A stretch of DNA of 64,000 bases, taken from Chromatiaceae bacterium (GTDB lineage Bacteria > Pseudomonadota > Gammaproteobacteria > Chromatiales > Chromatiaceae). The stretch's first letter is position 1. Every line of letters begins with the position of its first letter. Both the position numbers and the translations under genes were made by a program. Of the stretch, positions 63,301-64,000 are shown one piece after another. A model generated the notes under the pieces. That model was not told where the DNA came from. It saw nothing but the letters and a program-made list of their open reading frames with translations, and searched no databases. Location: assembly GCA_016714645.1 (NCBI GenBank), contig JADKCI010000002.1:434001-498000 (forward strand), written 5' to 3'.

Positions 63301-64000
63301 CCACCGAGACCTTCGGCGGCCCGGGAGACGACTTCATCTTCGCCGGCGACTCCACCGACACGGTCTTCGGCGACGACGGCGACGACTGGATCGAGGGCGG
63401 CGGCCAGGCCGACCTGCTGCAGGGCGACAACGGGGCGCCCTTCCAGAACGACCCGAACCAGCCCGGCCACGACGTCATCATCGGCGACGGCGGCGACGAC
63501 GACTACGACGCGGAGGGCGGCGACGACATCATGGTGGCCGGCCCGGGCGTCGAGCGGAGCGAGGGCATGCTCGGCTTCGACTGGGTGACCCACCGGGGCG
63601 ATCCCCAAGCGGCCGATTCGGACATGAACTTCACCGGTCTGCTGCCGCCTGACCTCGAGAATATTCGTGATCGGTTCGACCTGGTTGAGGGTCTATCGGG
63701 ATGGCGGTTCAACGACATCCTGCGGGGCGACAGCGCCGATGCCACGACGATGGAAGGCCACGAACTGAACGCGGCGGGTATCGCGCGGATCACCGGGCTG
63801 AGCACCTTGCTACCGGCCGGCGCGACTTCCTTCACCGGCGGCAACATCATCATCGGCGGTGCCGGGAGTGACCTCATCGAGGGTCGTGGCGGCGATGATC
63901 TCATCGACGGTGACGCCTGGCTGAACGTGCAGCTCCAGGCGCCGGGGAATCTCCTGGTTGACAGCATGACCCAGCTTCGCACGGCCGTGTTTGCGGGCAC
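60369..64000 (+). CDS. Animal-type haem peroxidase with RTX calcium-binding repeats (partial, runs off the end)
   Basis: At least 1210 residues are encoded before the window ends. A signal-like start (KRTALGVASILSSAAIIAGG, ending VQAQ) precedes a peroxidase domain of the animal/peroxinectin type. The putative distal histidine is H207 in FGQFFDHGLDL, the putative proximal histidine H564 in YRFGHSMLTEV, with FHAEHNRLATDI, GERLFQAARF and EYQHLVFEEF around them. From about residue 900 glycine/aspartate-rich RTX nonapeptide-like repeats begin (GGRDIMEGGAGNDQFIGGDG, GGAGSDLIEGRGGDDLIDGD). RTX regions bind calcium and usually mark large secreted proteins. Large bacterial haem peroxidases of this plan include the Mn(II) oxidase MopA. 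The C-terminus is outside the window. Confidence 0.9.
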   Translation, partial: MPTVPNHISRIKRTALGVASILSSAAIIAGGFVFTPAVQAQVAPIGQGFTLNASDLRFILAQIKIAEEHAATPGYPCSTILSRIGSPVLPFGLRTVDGTCNNLLPGQEKFGAADLVFPRLTEPSFRPAEDGTSYLQKSGLVNDSQPRIASNLIVDQTVTNPAALVAAGTGAVPDASGTLFIPNVAPDVGLSAPYNSMFTLFGQFFDHGLDLVTKGGGTVLVPLQADDPLFTGGPTDFMVLTRATNQPGPDGILGTNDDIQEATNTTTPFVDQNQTYTSHPSHQVFLRAYVSGGSGPVATGKLIDGAIAGNIGNWAEVKAQAASLLGIQLTDQDVLNVPKLLTDPYGRFIPGPLRGLPQIVTATGVVEGDPSANGGLGLLVPANAVRTGHAFLDDIAHHAAPFGDHDNNPGTPRQALNPDADSGTLDDGDPATYDDELLAAHFVTGDGRGNENIGLTTVHAIFHAEHNRLATDIDGLITTFGTSGELTPAEIADWRSVTNPSGWNYGERLFQAARFVTEMEYQHLVFEEFGRKVQPQINLFAGYHTEINPAISAEFAHTVYRFGHSMLTEVVARTDANGALHDIPLLDAFLNPLAFNDVGTNASEAAGSIVRGMTDQVGNELDEFVTEALRNRLLGLPLDLATINMARGRSEGVPTLNVARQQFFDATGNSALAPYESWADFELGLRHPESLVNFIAAYGTHPLIASFDDGGALTAGSMEARRAAAEILVAGDVNDPLTPVDSLDFMLATGTWSTDPTGLNAVDFWVGGLAEKQAPFGGLLGSTFNHVFETQLEDLQDGDRLYYLTRTAGLNLLVQLEGNSFSELIMRNTDAEGLPADVFSRADFTFNLVALGTTGPILNDPSTPYDESTLLTRTPAGMIVYPGPAHVIWNGRNITDIDRIRSSEGDDTLRGNGGRDIMEGGAGNDQFIGGDGDDILTDSFGDDVLKGGNGNDAMSSGQGFDLNQGGLGNDFMVGGSDPTETFGGPGDDFIFAGDSTDTVFGDDGDDWIEGGGQADLLQGDNGAPFQNDPNQPGHDVIIGDGGDDDYDAEGGDDIMVAGPGVERSEGMLGFDWVTHRGDPQAADSDMNFTGLLPPDLENIRDRFDLVEGLSGWRFNDILRGDSADATTMEGHELNAAGIARITGLSTLLPAGATSFTGGNIIIGGAGSDLIEGRGGDDLIDGDAWLNVQLQAPGNLLVDSMTQLRTAVFAG

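Overview
The window looks like a chromosomal piece of a high-GC gammaproteobacterium. The housekeeping set (initiator tRNA, MaeB, PbpG-like peptidase, FolE2, IspA, XseB, ParE, KatG, Fur, a FeoB-like protein, YcgN) together with an archaeal-type class I aldolase and a V-type ATPase I subunit suggests a Chromatiales (purple sulfur bacterium) relative. That placement rests on gene content and is moderate at best.

Layout. (1) 1-12.8 kb is core genome: tRNA-fMet, maeB, a small exported peptide, a D-Ala-D-Ala endopeptidase, folE2, ispA-xseB, parE, remnants of an IS30 and an ISL3 element, a di-haem cytochrome c peroxidase and a class I fructose-bisphosphate aldolase. (2) 13.0-43.7 kb is an accessory island. 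It is bounded by two direct copies (about 480 bp, about 95% identical by eye) of the 3' end of the V-type ATPase subunit I gene. An IS3 orfA remnant lies just inside the left copy and what looks like the 3' end of a group II intron just inside the right copy. Between them is a nearly uninterrupted + strand operon, 14.3-42.8 kb, encoding an extracellular contractile injection system (eCIS; Afp/PVC/MAC type): Pvc16-like cap protein, two sheaths, two tube proteins, DUF5908 protein, LysM-type Pvc7, VgrG-like spike, PAAR tip, gp25, two large baseplate proteins, an S74-processed fibre, tape-measure protein, AAA+ ATPase, and a set of probable accessory or cargo proteins including a 1246-residue DUF4157 protein. 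One sheath carries four almost identical 74-residue repeats, the most unusual feature of the window.

(3) 43.2-51.6 kb returns to core-type genes: full-length V-ATPase subunit I without other V-ATPase genes, katG, a fur-type regulator, a FeoB-like protein with an altered P-loop, decayed frdA/frdB remnants and a YcgN-family gene. (4) 52.1-64 kb is a regulatory and oxidative module: a NarL-type response regulator, a PAS-PAS-kinase-receiver hybrid, a decayed CheR/CheB-PAS gene, a GAF-type sensor kinase lacking the usual phospho-acceptor histidine, a Tat-exported multicopper oxidase, a SCO-like copper protein and a very large animal-haem-peroxidase protein with RTX-type calcium-binding repeats that runs off the window end. 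A 51-bp element (48/51 identical) sits at the same spacing ahead of the GAF kinase operon and the peroxidase gene, so these are probably co-regulated. By analogy with known Mn(II)-oxidising bacteria, which use multicopper oxidases and haem peroxidases under two-component control, manganese oxidation is a possible role. This is a hypothesis.

How it works together: the eCIS operon is translationally coupled at many junctions (GTGA or ATG overlaps) and should be made as one assembly, with the AAA+ protein last. The DUF4157 protein and the VWD/FnIII proteins next to it are the candidates for delivered or surface-associated factors. All calls come from reading the sequence and from family knowledge; no database search was run.
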